Shown here one piece after another: positions 41,212-50,552 of a DNA stretch of 64,000 bases. Below the pieces are notes generated by a model. That model was not told the DNA's origin. It saw nothing but the letters and a program-made list of their open reading frames with translations, and made no database searches. This stretch comes from Fuchsiella alkaliacetigena (GTDB lineage Bacteria; Bacillota; Halanaerobiia; Halobacteroidales; Acetohalobiaceae): NCBI RefSeq assembly GCF_023227765.1, contig NZ_JALKBZ010000003.1, positions 1 to 64,000 of the forward strand, written 5' to 3'. Every line of letters begins with the position of its first letter. Positions within the stretch are counted from its first letter, which is position 1. A program made the translations under genes and the position numbers.

Positions 41212-44200
41212 ATGAGCTTAAAAAAGAAATTATTTATTTTAATTTCAGCCTGTATTTTGATATTATCGTTAATTATTTTGTTTTATATAAGAGGACAGGT
41301 TATTAACATAGTTGAAGTTAATGAAAATCGACAGTATAATGCAATAATTAATACTGTTGAAAAAAGGATGGCTAAACAGCTTGAAAAGGCCGAACTTACT
41401 GTTTTGAGTATTGCTAATAATCCAGAAGTTCAGCGAATATTTGCTGCTGGTCAAAGAGAAGAACTCTATCAGTTTTTGGCTCCTACCTATGATTCAATTA
41501 AAGATAGCTTTGATCAATTTCAATTTCATTTACCAGATTCTACTAGCTTTTTGAGAATGCACTTACCTTCTCAGTTTGATGATGATTTGAGTGGGTTTAG
41601 AGATACGGTTAATGAAGCTAATCGGACTCAACAGTTGACTACTGGTTTGGAGGGGGGAGTGGGAGGTTATGGTTTTAGAGCAGTAGCACCTGTTTTTTAT
41701 GAGGAGCAACATATTGGTTCAGTGGAATTGGGGGCAGAGTTTGGGACAGGCTTTATCCAGGAGTTAAAAGATGATTTTGGAGGAGAATATATTGTATACA
41801 CTTTCAGAGAAAATAATATAGATTCCAAATTGGAGAATTTTGAAGTTGAAGATAATAGATTAGTTGCTACTGTTGAGGAAGATAGCTGGCGGGTTGATAC
41901 AGAAGTAATTCAAAGAGTAAAGCAAGGTGAGAAAGAAATTAAACGGTCTGCTAATGGCTCTGAGGCTACTTTGTTATTCCCAATTAAAGATTTTAATAAT
42001 GAAGTTATAGGTTATTTGAAGATTATTCAGGATAGAAAAGAAGTTTTAAGCTTATTGAGTCAGACTGGCGGAAATGTATTCATATTAACCTTAGCCGTAT
42101 TGTTAGTAACTGCGGTAATTGTTTTTAAATTAATAGAATATGTATTTGAACCTCTAGATAGATTTAAGGAAGTGTTAACTCAGGCTTCTTTAGGTAATCT
42201 GAAAAACTATTATCCTATAGAGCAAGTGGACTGTGTAGAGCTGATGAACTGCGATAATTCGGACTGTCCGGAGTATGAGGAAGGTAAGACTCTATGTTGG
42301 TTTGAGGTGGGTAGTTATGCTCCAAAGTTTGGGAGAGAGATAGTTTGTCCTCGAATCATTAACGGTGAGTATCAGTCCTGTCAAAAATGCAAGGTTTATC
42401 AGCGAGTTTGTAAGGACGAAGTACTTACTCTAGGAGCTTGGTTGAATAAATTTATTGAGGTTGCTAATGATATGGTGGTTGAAATTGAGAAGCATCAACA
42501 ACGATTAGGGAATGTTTTTGAAAAAGTAGGAATAGTATTTTGGTCACAGGATTTATCGGTTGATGAATTGAGCTATGTTTCTGATTCTTGTCAACAACTA
42601 TTTGGCTACTCAGCAGCAGAGTTTTATGAACAGCCTGAACTTTGGCAGGAGATTATACATCCTGAAGATGTAGACTTTGTATTAGCAGAACAGACATCGT
42701 TATACGAAAGTAAAGAAGGGGTGGAAACTGAGCATAGGGTAATTAAAGCCCAGGGAGAGGTAGTCTGGATTAAAAACTTTGTAATCCCTATTTTAGATGA
42801 TGAAGAACAGATAGTTCGTTTAGACGGAATTGCTTATGATATTACTGAATTAAAGCTTACAGAGCAGGAATTAGCTAAGTCCCGGCAGTTATATAGTAAT
42901 ATAGTGAATAGTCAGCAGGAGATGATCTGTCGTTTCGATCCCGATACTACTTTAACCTTTGCTAATCAGGCTTATTTAGACTATTTTGGAGTAACTGAAG
43001 AGGAATTGATTGGAAATAAGTTTTTAGATTTAATTCCTAGTGAAGACCATGAACATGTTTTAGCTCAATTAGAGGAGTTGGCTGCTACGGGAGAGCCAAT
43101 AACTTATCAGCATCAAGCCGAAGTTAAAGGAGAAATTAGATGGCAGCAGTGGACTGATTATCCCATTTATGATGAAGAGGGAGAATTCTTAGAGTTTCAG
43201 TCTATTGGAATTGATATTACTGAAAGAAAGCGGGCTGAAGAAAGAGCTAAAAAAATTAAAAAGCGCTATCAAAGTTTAGTTGAAGCTCAGCAGGATTTGA
43301 TTGTTCGTTTAGACTTGGAAGGTCGGTGTACTTATGTTAATGATATTTTCTGTGAAACTGTAGGTAAGTCTCGCAAGGAGTTACTAGGTCGCAGCTTTGC
43401 AAATTATATATACCAAGCCGATCTGTCTAAGTTTAAAGAAGAGTTTAAACAGCTAACAGATAAGCCCTTTAAGTCAGAATTTGAGATTAGATTAGAGACT
43501 ATTGAAGGTTTAAATTGGTTTAATTGGAAGGTTTATGCTATTGTAGATCAAGAGGGAGAAGTGGAGGAAATACAGGGGGTTGCACGGGATATTACGGAGC
43601 TTAAAGAAGCACTAAGTCAGGCTGAAGCAGCTAATAAGGCTAAGTCACAGTTTTTAGCTAATATGAGTCATGAAATTAGGACTCCACTTAATGCAGTGAT
43701 TGGTTTTAGCGAGATTTTGGAGTCACAGGTGGAGGATGGCCAGCAGCGGGCCCACTTACAGGCCATCAAGGCTGCCGGAAGAAGTTTATTAAACTTAATA
43801 AATGATATTTTAGATATTTCCAAGATAGAAGCTGGGATTTTGGAAGTAGATTTAGTAGTAATGGATCTCAAAAGTCTTTTAGATGATATGGAACGGATAT
43901 TTTTACAGGAGGCTGAAGAGAAAGGCTTAAGTTTGATGATAGATTATGAATCTTCATTGCCTTTAATTGAGTTTGATGAAGGTAGATTACGACAGATCTT
44001 ATTAAATCTAATTGGTAATGCTATTAAGTTTACTCAACAAGGCCATGTTAAGATAACTGTAAAAACAGAAGCAGAATCCAAGGCAGAGCAACTAAAGCTG
44101 ATTATTGAGGTTGAGGATAGCGGAATAGGTATAAATGAAGAAGACCAAGAAAGAGTTTTTGCTCCCTTTACTCAGCAAAAAGGACAAAAAATTGAAGATT

Positions 44201-45048
44201 ACGAAGGGACAGGCTTAGGTTTAACCATTACCCGGCGTTTAACAGAATTGTTAGGTGGTAAGATTACCTTAGATAGTGAATTAGGAGCAGGGACAGTTTT
44301 CAGACTGGAGTTTCCAGAGGTAAATATAGTTGAAGCTACAACTGAAGATGAAGAAGAAAATTTTAAGGAGAATATTTATTTTACTGGAGCAGAAGTTTTG
44401 GTAGTAGATGATGTAAATTCTAATCGCAAACTCCTAAAGACTAAGTTAGAAAATAAAGGTTTGACAGTAATAGAAGCAGCTTCAGGTACAACAGGAGTAG
44501 CTAAGGCAGTGGAGTTTGAACCAGAGTTAATTTTGATGGATATTAAGATGCCTCAAGTTAATGGCTACCAGGCTAAGCAAAGGATTAGAGATAAAGGTTT
44601 GGAGATGCCTATAATTGCTCTTACTGCTTATGCTACTAAAGCTGAAAGGGAACGAGCTAAGGCAGTTGGTTTTGATGGTTTTATTGCTAAGCCGATAGAG
44701 GATGATAAGTTGAATAGAGAGTTAGCTAAATATCTAGACTTTGCTGTTCAGGAGGAGCTTGATGAGCAGTCGGAAAATTTAGAAGAAATAGTTAATTTAA
44801 CTGAATTGCAGAGAAGCTTAAATAATGATTTTAAAGAGGAATTTGAAGAGCTACAAAAAGCTTTTGTAATTAATGAAGTTGAAGACTTTGCTCAGCAATT
44901 ATATAAATTAGCTAAGCAGCATCAGGCTACAGAGTTAGCTAAATATGCTCAAGCTTTAGAAACTTATGCTAATAACTTTGAACTACAAAAGTTAAAGGAA
45001 AAATTCGAATCTTTTCCAGCAAAAGTAGAAAGCTTACTTAATTCTTAA
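41212..45048 (+). CDS. Multidomain hybrid sensor histidine kinase
   Basis: This 1278-residue protein begins with a transmembrane helix (about 6-27) and a periplasmic double-Cache sensor (to about 282; 'FLRMHLPSQFDDDLSGFRDTVNEAN' and 'GYGFRAVAPVFYEEQHIGSVELG' are typical). A second helix (about 286-308) leads to a Cys-rich module with eight Cys between residues 340 and 401 ('CDNSDCPEY', 'CWFEVGSYAP', 'CQKCKVYQRVC'). Three PAS domains (about 430-800), HisKA ('NMSHEIRTPLNAVIGFSEIL', His near 820), HATPase_c, a receiver domain (about 1060-1180; 'LILMDIKMPQVNG') and a helical C-terminal tail follow. The tail resembles an HPt domain without an obvious phospho-His. ATG 41212 follows GGGGGAG. Its signal and output are unknown; the next genes encode a surface protein and a sigma-54 activator. 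Confidence 0.9.
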   Translation: MSLKKKLFILISACILILSLIILFYIRGQVINIVEVNENRQYNAIINTVEKRMAKQLEKAELTVLSIANNPEVQRIFAAGQREELYQFLAPTYDSIKDSFDQFQFHLPDSTSFLRMHLPSQFDDDLSGFRDTVNEANRTQQLTTGLEGGVGGYGFRAVAPVFYEEQHIGSVELGAEFGTGFIQELKDDFGGEYIVYTFRENNIDSKLENFEVEDNRLVATVEEDSWRVDTEVIQRVKQGEKEIKRSANGSEATLLFPIKDFNNEVIGYLKIIQDRKEVLSLLSQTGGNVFILTLAVLLVTAVIVFKLIEYVFEPLDRFKEVLTQASLGNLKNYYPIEQVDCVELMNCDNSDCPEYEEGKTLCWFEVGSYAPKFGREIVCPRIINGEYQSCQKCKVYQRVCKDEVLTLGAWLNKFIEVANDMVVEIEKHQQRLGNVFEKVGIVFWSQDLSVDELSYVSDSCQQLFGYSAAEFYEQPELWQEIIHPEDVDFVLAEQTSLYESKEGVETEHRVIKAQGEVVWIKNFVIPILDDEEQIVRLDGIAYDITELKLTEQELAKSRQLYSNIVNSQQEMICRFDPDTTLTFANQAYLDYFGVTEEELIGNKFLDLIPSEDHEHVLAQLEELAATGEPITYQHQAEVKGEIRWQQWTDYPIYDEEGEFLEFQSIGIDITERKRAEERAKKIKKRYQSLVEAQQDLIVRLDLEGRCTYVNDIFCETVGKSRKELLGRSFANYIYQADLSKFKEEFKQLTDKPFKSEFEIRLETIEGLNWFNWKVYAIVDQEGEVEEIQGVARDITELKEALSQAEAANKAKSQFLANMSHEIRTPLNAVIGFSEILESQVEDGQQRAHLQAIKAAGRSLLNLINDILDISKIEAGILEVDLVVMDLKSLLDDMERIFLQEAEEKGLSLMIDYESSLPLIEFDEGRLRQILLNLIGNAIKFTQQGHVKITVKTEAESKAEQLKLIIEVEDSGIGINEEDQERVFAPFTQQKGQKIEDYEGTGLGLTITRRLTELLGGKITLDSELGAGTVFRLEFPEVNIVEATTEDEEENFKENIYFTGAEVLVVDDVNSNRKLLKTKLENKGLTVIEAASGTTGVAKAVEFEPELILMDIKMPQVNGYQAKQRIRDKGLEMPIIALTAYATKAERERAKAVGFDGFIAKPIEDDKLNRELAKYLDFAVQEELDEQSENLEEIVNLTELQRSLNNDFKEEFEELQKAFVINEVEDFAQQLYKLAKQHQATELAKYAQALETYANNFELQKLKEKFESFPAKVESLLNS

Positions 45049-45140
45049 CCCATTATATTTTGACGGAACTGCTAAGTAAAGCAGGATAACTTTGGTTAAA
45101 TATAGAATATTGCTATAGTAGTTGAAGAGGGGTTGAATTG

Positions 45141-47717
45141 ATGAAAGATTTTACTAAGGTGTTTTTTATAGTTTTAATTTTATTTTTTATTCTGTTTGTT
45201 GCTGATGGAGTAGAGGCCGCTGTTAGAGATTGGAACTACTATGAATCGGAGCACTTTGTAGTTTTTTATCCTGAGGGTTATGAACGACAAGCTGAAGAAA
45301 CTTTATATTACTTAGAAAAACATAGAGCAGAGGTGATGGAGTTAACAGGAAACGAGGGAGATTTTCAAACCAAGGTGGTGATAGAGGATATTGGGATGCA
45401 GCCTAATGGTTATGCTGACCCTATTACTAATAAAATCGGTATCTTTACTAATCAACCGGAGAGTAGTTCTGGATTAGCTAACTATGAAAACTGGTTTAGA
45501 TTAGTAGGAGTTCATGAACTGACTCATATTGGCCATTTAAATAACCACTCTGGGCAGAGTTCTATGAATGTTTTTTTATTCGGGAATCTTTTTTCTCCTA
45601 ACTTACATTCTCCATTGTGGTTGATAGAAGGAATAGCTGTTTATGGTGAATCACAGTTTAGTGATTATGAAGGTCGTTTAAATGATGGTTATTACGATGC
45701 TGTTTTGGCTAGTAAAGCTCAGGCTGGGGAACTTCCTTCTTTGGCTGAATCTACATATATGCACGATCATTATCCTTTAGGACATCCTTATCTTTATGGA
45801 GCTACCTTTTTTCGTTATTTAGCCGATACTTATGGTGAGGATAAGTTTGCTGATTTTTTTAATGTTTATGGTTCTTATCACTGGGTTCCTTTTATGGGCA
45901 ATTTTTTCCCCAGGATGGGCTTAGATAGTGCTGCTAAGACTGTTTATGGAAGTAGCTTTGCTGAGTTATTTGCCGAGTGGCAGGCTTATGAGACGGAAAA
46001 ACATCAGCAGTGGGAGATAGTTGGAGAGCAACTTAGTGATTATCAACGAAGTAGCTTAAACAGTTTAGTTGCTACTGAAGATAGATTATATTATTTTAGA
46101 CGGAGTTCCTTAAACTCTTACCCTTTTCAGCATTCGCAACCTTTAGTGCAGTTAATAGAGTATAATCCGCAGACTGGAGAGGAGCAGGTGCTAGTGGAGC
46201 ACGGTGCTCAAAGTAACGGCAGTATTGAGGTGGTGGATGCTAAGTTATACTATTCTGTACAAGGGATTAGTGAGGACTATGCTAATGTAGGTCAATTAGG
46301 TAAAGGAGTAACGAATATTTTATATACTTATGATTTAAGTACTGGTGAACAGGAACGACTATTAACTGCTGATTTTAAAGATTTTACAGTATTGGCAGCA
46401 GGAGAAGTAGTTTATGCTCAGGATAGCGCTGCTACTTTAGGTTCTGAACTTTGGAGTTATAGTGAAGCAGAAGGTAAACAGAAATTAGGAGAAACAGAGC
46501 AGTTGATTTCTGAGTTGAGGGAGTATCAAGGTGATTTAATTGTAGTCAGTCAAGATCGCTCTACTACCTGGAGTATTAATCTTTTACATTGGGTTGACCT
46601 AGAGTTGGAGCCGCTGGTGGATACTTTGTGGGCTGAAACTTCGATAATGGTAGCTGAAGATCAACTTTATTTTGAAGCTAATTATGAGGGGCACTATGCT
46701 CTTTATCAGTATGATTTGCTCAGTGAAGACTTATTTAAACTTAGTCAGGGCGATTATGCTCGGCAGGGGGTTCCTTATGGAGATGATATCTATTTTGTAA
46801 GTATAGATTCTCAAGGAGAGAATCTATATAAAAAGGATAAAGTAAAAACTCCTTATTCAGTAACGGAGCTAGAGGAACAAAAAATTCAAAGGAATGAAGA
46901 AGTTCCGGAGTTAACAGACTTAGACTTAACTGCTGAACAGGAATCAGGGAAGATTAAAAATTTGAGTTATTTATTTAAACCTCATACCCGATTTTTTCCA
47001 AATCTTTTAGCGGGAAGTGATGCGTTAGGAAGTAACTCTTATACAGTTAACTATTCTCAATATGAGGGTTTTGATTTTCATTTTACTTCGCGTGTTTTTA
47101 GTCCTTTAGCAGTATCTGTTAGTAATATCAAAAAGGAAGAGGGACGCCAAACAAATTTAGCTGCAGCCTATCCGCTTTATCAATCAGTAAGTGAAGGCTT
47201 TGCTAGTGCTTGGCTGGATTATAGCACGAATTTTGATGATTCAGTTCCGGGATTAAATCTAAACTTTACTTATCCTCGCCATGATTTGGACTTATACTTT
47301 CAATATAATATAGCTAATGATGGTTATAATAGTGAGTTTAATTATAAGTATTTACGAGAAGAAAGTAGTTTGATATTTAAAGGTAGTTATTTTGAGAATT
47401 TTGATAAAGATAAACAGTTGCGAGGTTTTGCTCCTAGCACTATTGAAGAAGCTCAGGGCCATACTTTGAGTGTAGACTATATACATAAATTATTTGAACT
47501 GCGTAAGGGTGCTTGGAATCCTAACTTTTTTATTGCTGATGTTTACGGTAGTCTTTTTGTAGATTATGCTGATTTTGATTCGGAGTCTGTTGCTTATGGT
47601 TATGAACTATTATTTGAGGCTGGAGCTGGAAACTGGCTTTATTTGGTACCTAAGCTAGGTGTATCTTATTCGGAAGGAGAGGCTCGGCCTTATTTGGGAG
47701 TAAAGATGGAGTTTTAA
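45141..47717 (+). CDS. Metallopeptidase with predicted C-terminal outer-membrane beta-barrel
   Basis: This 858-residue exported protein has a signal peptide (cleavage after about 'DGVEAA', residue 27). The peptidase part carries the gluzincin-type zinc motif 'VGVHELTHIGHL' near residue 122-133, with 'PLWLIEGIAVYGES' about 35-40 residues later supplying a candidate third ligand Glu. Residues 300-590 contain repeating 'LYYF/LYTYDLSTGE/LYFEANYEG' blades, like a beta-propeller. From about 620 to the end the sequence shows alternating hydrophobic strands with aromatic ends and a final Phe ('LGVKMEF'), as in outer-membrane barrels. This fits the two-membrane envelope of Halanaerobiales. ATG 45141 follows GAGGGG. 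Substrate is unknown. Confidence 0.75.
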   Translation: MKDFTKVFFIVLILFFILFVADGVEAAVRDWNYYESEHFVVFYPEGYERQAEETLYYLEKHRAEVMELTGNEGDFQTKVVIEDIGMQPNGYADPITNKIGIFTNQPESSSGLANYENWFRLVGVHELTHIGHLNNHSGQSSMNVFLFGNLFSPNLHSPLWLIEGIAVYGESQFSDYEGRLNDGYYDAVLASKAQAGELPSLAESTYMHDHYPLGHPYLYGATFFRYLADTYGEDKFADFFNVYGSYHWVPFMGNFFPRMGLDSAAKTVYGSSFAELFAEWQAYETEKHQQWEIVGEQLSDYQRSSLNSLVATEDRLYYFRRSSLNSYPFQHSQPLVQLIEYNPQTGEEQVLVEHGAQSNGSIEVVDAKLYYSVQGISEDYANVGQLGKGVTNILYTYDLSTGEQERLLTADFKDFTVLAAGEVVYAQDSAATLGSELWSYSEAEGKQKLGETEQLISELREYQGDLIVVSQDRSTTWSINLLHWVDLELEPLVDTLWAETSIMVAEDQLYFEANYEGHYALYQYDLLSEDLFKLSQGDYARQGVPYGDDIYFVSIDSQGENLYKKDKVKTPYSVTELEEQKIQRNEEVPELTDLDLTAEQESGKIKNLSYLFKPHTRFFPNLLAGSDALGSNSYTVNYSQYEGFDFHFTSRVFSPLAVSVSNIKKEEGRQTNLAAAYPLYQSVSEGFASAWLDYSTNFDDSVPGLNLNFTYPRHDLDLYFQYNIANDGYNSEFNYKYLREESSLIFKGSYFENFDKDKQLRGFAPSTIEEAQGHTLSVDYIHKLFELRKGAWNPNFFIADVYGSLFVDYADFDSESVAYGYELLFEAGAGNWLYLVPKLGVSYSEGEARPYLGVKMEF

Positions 47718-47735
47718 ATTAAGAAAGGGGATTAT

Positions 47736-49553
47736 ATGCCTAACTTAAAGGAAATGCAGATCTTTGTTCAGCAAGTAGCCGATGCTTTTGCAGCAGTTTT
47801 GGACTATGAAGTAGCTATTATCGATGATAACTTAGAGGTTATAGCTGGTACTGGTCGGTATAGAGAGGAAATAGGTATTAAGTACGGCCCGGGTTCTATG
47901 ACTCATCGTTTAATATCTAGTTCGAGGAGAGAGTCTTTGTTAGTTAGGAATCCTAAGCAGAGTGAGATATGTTCTGACTGCGTAGATAAAGAGGACTGTC
48001 CGGTGTGGGCCGTAATTATGTCTCCGATTATTTTTAGGGAGCAGGTTATAGGCAGTATTTCCTTAATGGCCTTTAATGGTCAGCAGCAGATGAATTTAGT
48101 TAATAATAGCTCTAAATTAATTACTTTTTTAGATAAGGTTTCTACATTTATCGGTAGTACTTTAGGTGAAAAGAAGATACGGAATCAGATGCGGGTGATG
48201 GCTGATCAGTTTAAAGCAGTAATTAACTCAGTTCATGAAGGAATTGTGGCCATTAATGCTCAGGGGAAGATTACTCATATTAATCAGTCAGCTCAAGAGA
48301 TACTATTGATTGACTCTGAATATGAAGGAGAGCATATTAATACTCTTTTTTTTGGTTTAGAACTGGAAGATATATTTTCCGGTTTGGAGATGCTTGATAG
48401 TTCTAAGCAGTACTTTGAAAGAAAGATAAACTATCGGCAGGGAAATAGAGAGTTTAAACTGCTCTGTAATATTACTTTAATCAAAAGTGAAACTGGAATA
48501 ATTGGAGCTACTATTTCCTTTAGGAAGCTGAAAGAGATTAAGGAGTTGGCTAATAAGATTATAGCTGAGGATCAAGAGACTACCTTTGCTAAGATTAAAG
48601 GGACTAGCAATCAAATGGTAAAGATAAAGAAAAAAATGAAGCGAGTTGCTACTACTGATTCTACTATTTTGATACAGGGTGAAAGTGGTACCGGGAAAGG
48701 GATGTTTGCCGAAGCTATTCATCAAGAAAGCTGTAGGCGAGATGCTTCCTTTGTTAATGTCAACTGTGCAGCCATCCCTCAGTCCTTATTGGAAGCAGAA
48801 CTTTTTGGCTATGAGGAGGGAGCCTTTACTGGAGCTAAAAAAGGGGGTAAGCCGGGTAAGTTTGAATTGGCTGATCAAGGAACTATCTTTTTAGATGAGA
48901 TTGGTGATATGCCTTTAAGTTTTCAAGTAAAGCTATTAAAGGTAATAGAAAATAAAAAGATAGAACGAGTAGGGGGAGTTGCAGAGATTGAAGTAGATGT
49001 GAGAATAATTGCTGCTACTAATCGTAATTTAGAAAAGATGATTAAGGAAGGTAACTTTAGAGAGGATCTTTTTTATAGGTTAAATGTGATTCCAGTTTAT
49101 ATTCCCCCGCTACGAGAACGACAAGAGGATATTAATTTATTGCTCCATTTCTTTTTAGAAAGATATGTTGATCGTTTAGATAAAAATATCAGGGGCTTTA
49201 CTGCTGGAGCTAAAAAACAGCTTTTGAATTACTCTTGGCCAGGTAATGTACGGGAGTTAGAAAACTGTATTGAGTATGCAGTTAATATTGCTACTGCTAA
49301 CTATATAACTAAGGAGAATTTACCGGAAAGGATTGTTGATTGTGATTTAGAAATAAAGTCTAGTTCAACTGTTCCAACTTTTGATGAGTTAAAACGCCAA
49401 GCAATAATTAAGGCTTTGCAGGAGTATGGAACTAGTAGTAAGGCTAAAGAAAAAGCAGCTGCTGCTTTGGGAATTAGTAGAGCTACCCTTTATCGGAAGC
49501 TTAAAGAGTTTGAAATTGATTTTTCTCAATTTAAGACAAGTTCTCAAAGTTAG
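47736..49553 (+). CDS. Sigma-54-dependent transcriptional activator with sensor domains
   Basis: This 605-residue enhancer-binding protein has an N-terminal GAF-like sensor (about 1-150) with a Cys cluster 'SEICSDCVDKEDCPVW' near residue 88. A PAS domain (about 160-265) follows, then an AAA+ core with Walker A 'GESGTGKG' near 314, the sigma-54-contacting loop 'GAFTGAKKGG' near 362, Walker B 'GTIFLDEIGDMP' near 382 and the R-finger region. A Fis-type helix-turn-helix ('KEKAAAALGISRATLYRKLKEF') closes the protein. A -24/-12 promoter lies 230 bases downstream in front of the methyltransferase operon, so this is very likely its activator. The start follows AAGAAAGGGG. Confidence 0.93.
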   Translation: MPNLKEMQIFVQQVADAFAAVLDYEVAIIDDNLEVIAGTGRYREEIGIKYGPGSMTHRLISSSRRESLLVRNPKQSEICSDCVDKEDCPVWAVIMSPIIFREQVIGSISLMAFNGQQQMNLVNNSSKLITFLDKVSTFIGSTLGEKKIRNQMRVMADQFKAVINSVHEGIVAINAQGKITHINQSAQEILLIDSEYEGEHINTLFFGLELEDIFSGLEMLDSSKQYFERKINYRQGNREFKLLCNITLIKSETGIIGATISFRKLKEIKELANKIIAEDQETTFAKIKGTSNQMVKIKKKMKRVATTDSTILIQGESGTGKGMFAEAIHQESCRRDASFVNVNCAAIPQSLLEAELFGYEEGAFTGAKKGGKPGKFELADQGTIFLDEIGDMPLSFQVKLLKVIENKKIERVGGVAEIEVDVRIIAATNRNLEKMIKEGNFREDLFYRLNVIPVYIPPLRERQEDINLLLHFFLERYVDRLDKNIRGFTAGAKKQLLNYSWPGNVRELENCIEYAVNIATANYITKENLPERIVDCDLEIKSSSTVPTFDELKRQAIIKALQEYGTSSKAKEKAAAALGISRATLYRKLKEFEIDFSQFKTSSQS

Positions 49554-49600
49554 AAAAAGGCCGTTAAGCCTTGTTTTAATAAAGAAAATAGAGTTTTGAA

Positions 49601-49640
49601 AAAATATCTATCTCATTTTGAGATAGATATTTTATATTTT
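49601..49640 (+). terminator. Terminator after the sigma-54 activator
   Basis: AAAATATCTATCTCA (49601-49615) pairs perfectly with TGAGATAGATATTTT (49619-49633), followed by a T-rich tract. It isolates the activator gene from the methyltransferase operon. Confidence 0.9.
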
Positions 49641-49783
49641 TAAGCTAAATTACTAAGCTAGTTAGTGTTAATAGGGGTTGATTTGGTTTTTTAGCTGTGC
49701 TGAGTTCAGTTTTAAGTTAAATATAGAGTTTTAAGAGCGTTAATTTGGATTTATAGCAGACTTTTTGAAGAAATATTAAGTTT

Positions 49784-49799
49784 TGGAATAATACTTGCA
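49784..49799 (+). promoter_or_regulatory. Sigma-54 (-24/-12) promoter of the methyltransferase operon
   Basis: TGGAATAATACTTGCA keeps the invariant GG and GC elements at the required spacing of the TGGCAC-N5-TTGCW consensus. It ends 70 bases before the corrinoid-protein gene. Upstream sequence (49652-49666, ACTAAGCTAGTTAGT) is an imperfect palindrome that could be an activator site, but this is weak. Nothing else was recognised between 49641 and 49869. Confidence 0.85.
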
Positions 49800-49869
49800 T
49801 TTTTAAAATAATGAAAGTCAGAATATTTATAATTTTATTATCAATAACTTCAAAAAGGGGGAGTTACTA

Positions 49870-50502
49870 ATGGCAGACTTTGAGAGGTTAAGTGAAGAAG
49901 TGATTGCTGGTAGTGTGGATGAGGTAGCGGAGTTAACTCAGGAGGCTATTGATGGTGGAGCAGAACCTAAGGAGATTATCAATCAGGGTTTGATTAATGG
50001 AATGAGCATAGTTGGACAACGCTTTAAAGAAGGAGATATGTTTGTACCGGAGGTAATGATGGCGGCTAAAGCAATGAAAGGTGGAATGGAATTAGTAGAA
50101 CCTTTATTGGCTGAAGGAGATACTTCTACGGTAGGAACAGTAGTTTTAGGTACAGTTGCTGGTGATCTACACGATATCGGTAAGAATTTAGTGGCTATGA
50201 TGATGGAAAGTGCTAGCTTGAAGGTAGTGGACTTAGGGATCGATGTAGACCCAGCGGAGTTTGTAGAAGCAGTTAAGGAGCATCAGCCGGATGTATTAGG
50301 GATGAGTGCTTTATTGACTACTACTATGCTGGAGATGCAGAATACTATAGAGCTGTTGGAGGAAGAAGGCTTACGTGACTCATTGAAGGTGATAATTGGC
50401 GGAGCACCGGTAACTCCTGATTTTGGGGAAGAGATTGGTGCTGATGCTTGGGCACCTGATGCAGCTTCTGCTAAGGATAAGGTTTTAGAGTTAATTGATT
50501 AA
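49870..50502 (+). CDS. Corrinoid methyl-carrier protein (MttC-like)
   Basis: This 210-residue protein has an N-terminal helical cap (residues 1-85; 'IINQGLINGMSIVGQRFKEGDMFVPEVMMAAKAMK') and a C-terminal B12-binding Rossmann domain. The domain has the DxHxxG motif 'GDLHDIGK' (His101 as the lower cobalt ligand) and 'IIGGAPVTPDFGEEIGADAWAPDA' near residue 176-200. It carries the methyl group between an MttB-type enzyme and the methyl-THF methyltransferase. It is the first gene behind the sigma-54 promoter, with an AAAGGGGGAG ribosome site. One carrier for three MttB paralogues suggests sharing. Confidence 0.94.
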   Translation: MADFERLSEEVIAGSVDEVAELTQEAIDGGAEPKEIINQGLINGMSIVGQRFKEGDMFVPEVMMAAKAMKGGMELVEPLLAEGDTSTVGTVVLGTVAGDLHDIGKNLVAMMMESASLKVVDLGIDVDPAEFVEAVKEHQPDVLGMSALLTTTMLEMQNTIELLEEEGLRDSLKVIIGGAPVTPDFGEEIGADAWAPDAASAKDKVLELID

Positions 50503-50552
50503 TTAATTGATCATTGCTTAGCTAGATATTTGTAGAAAGGGGAGATTAGCTT

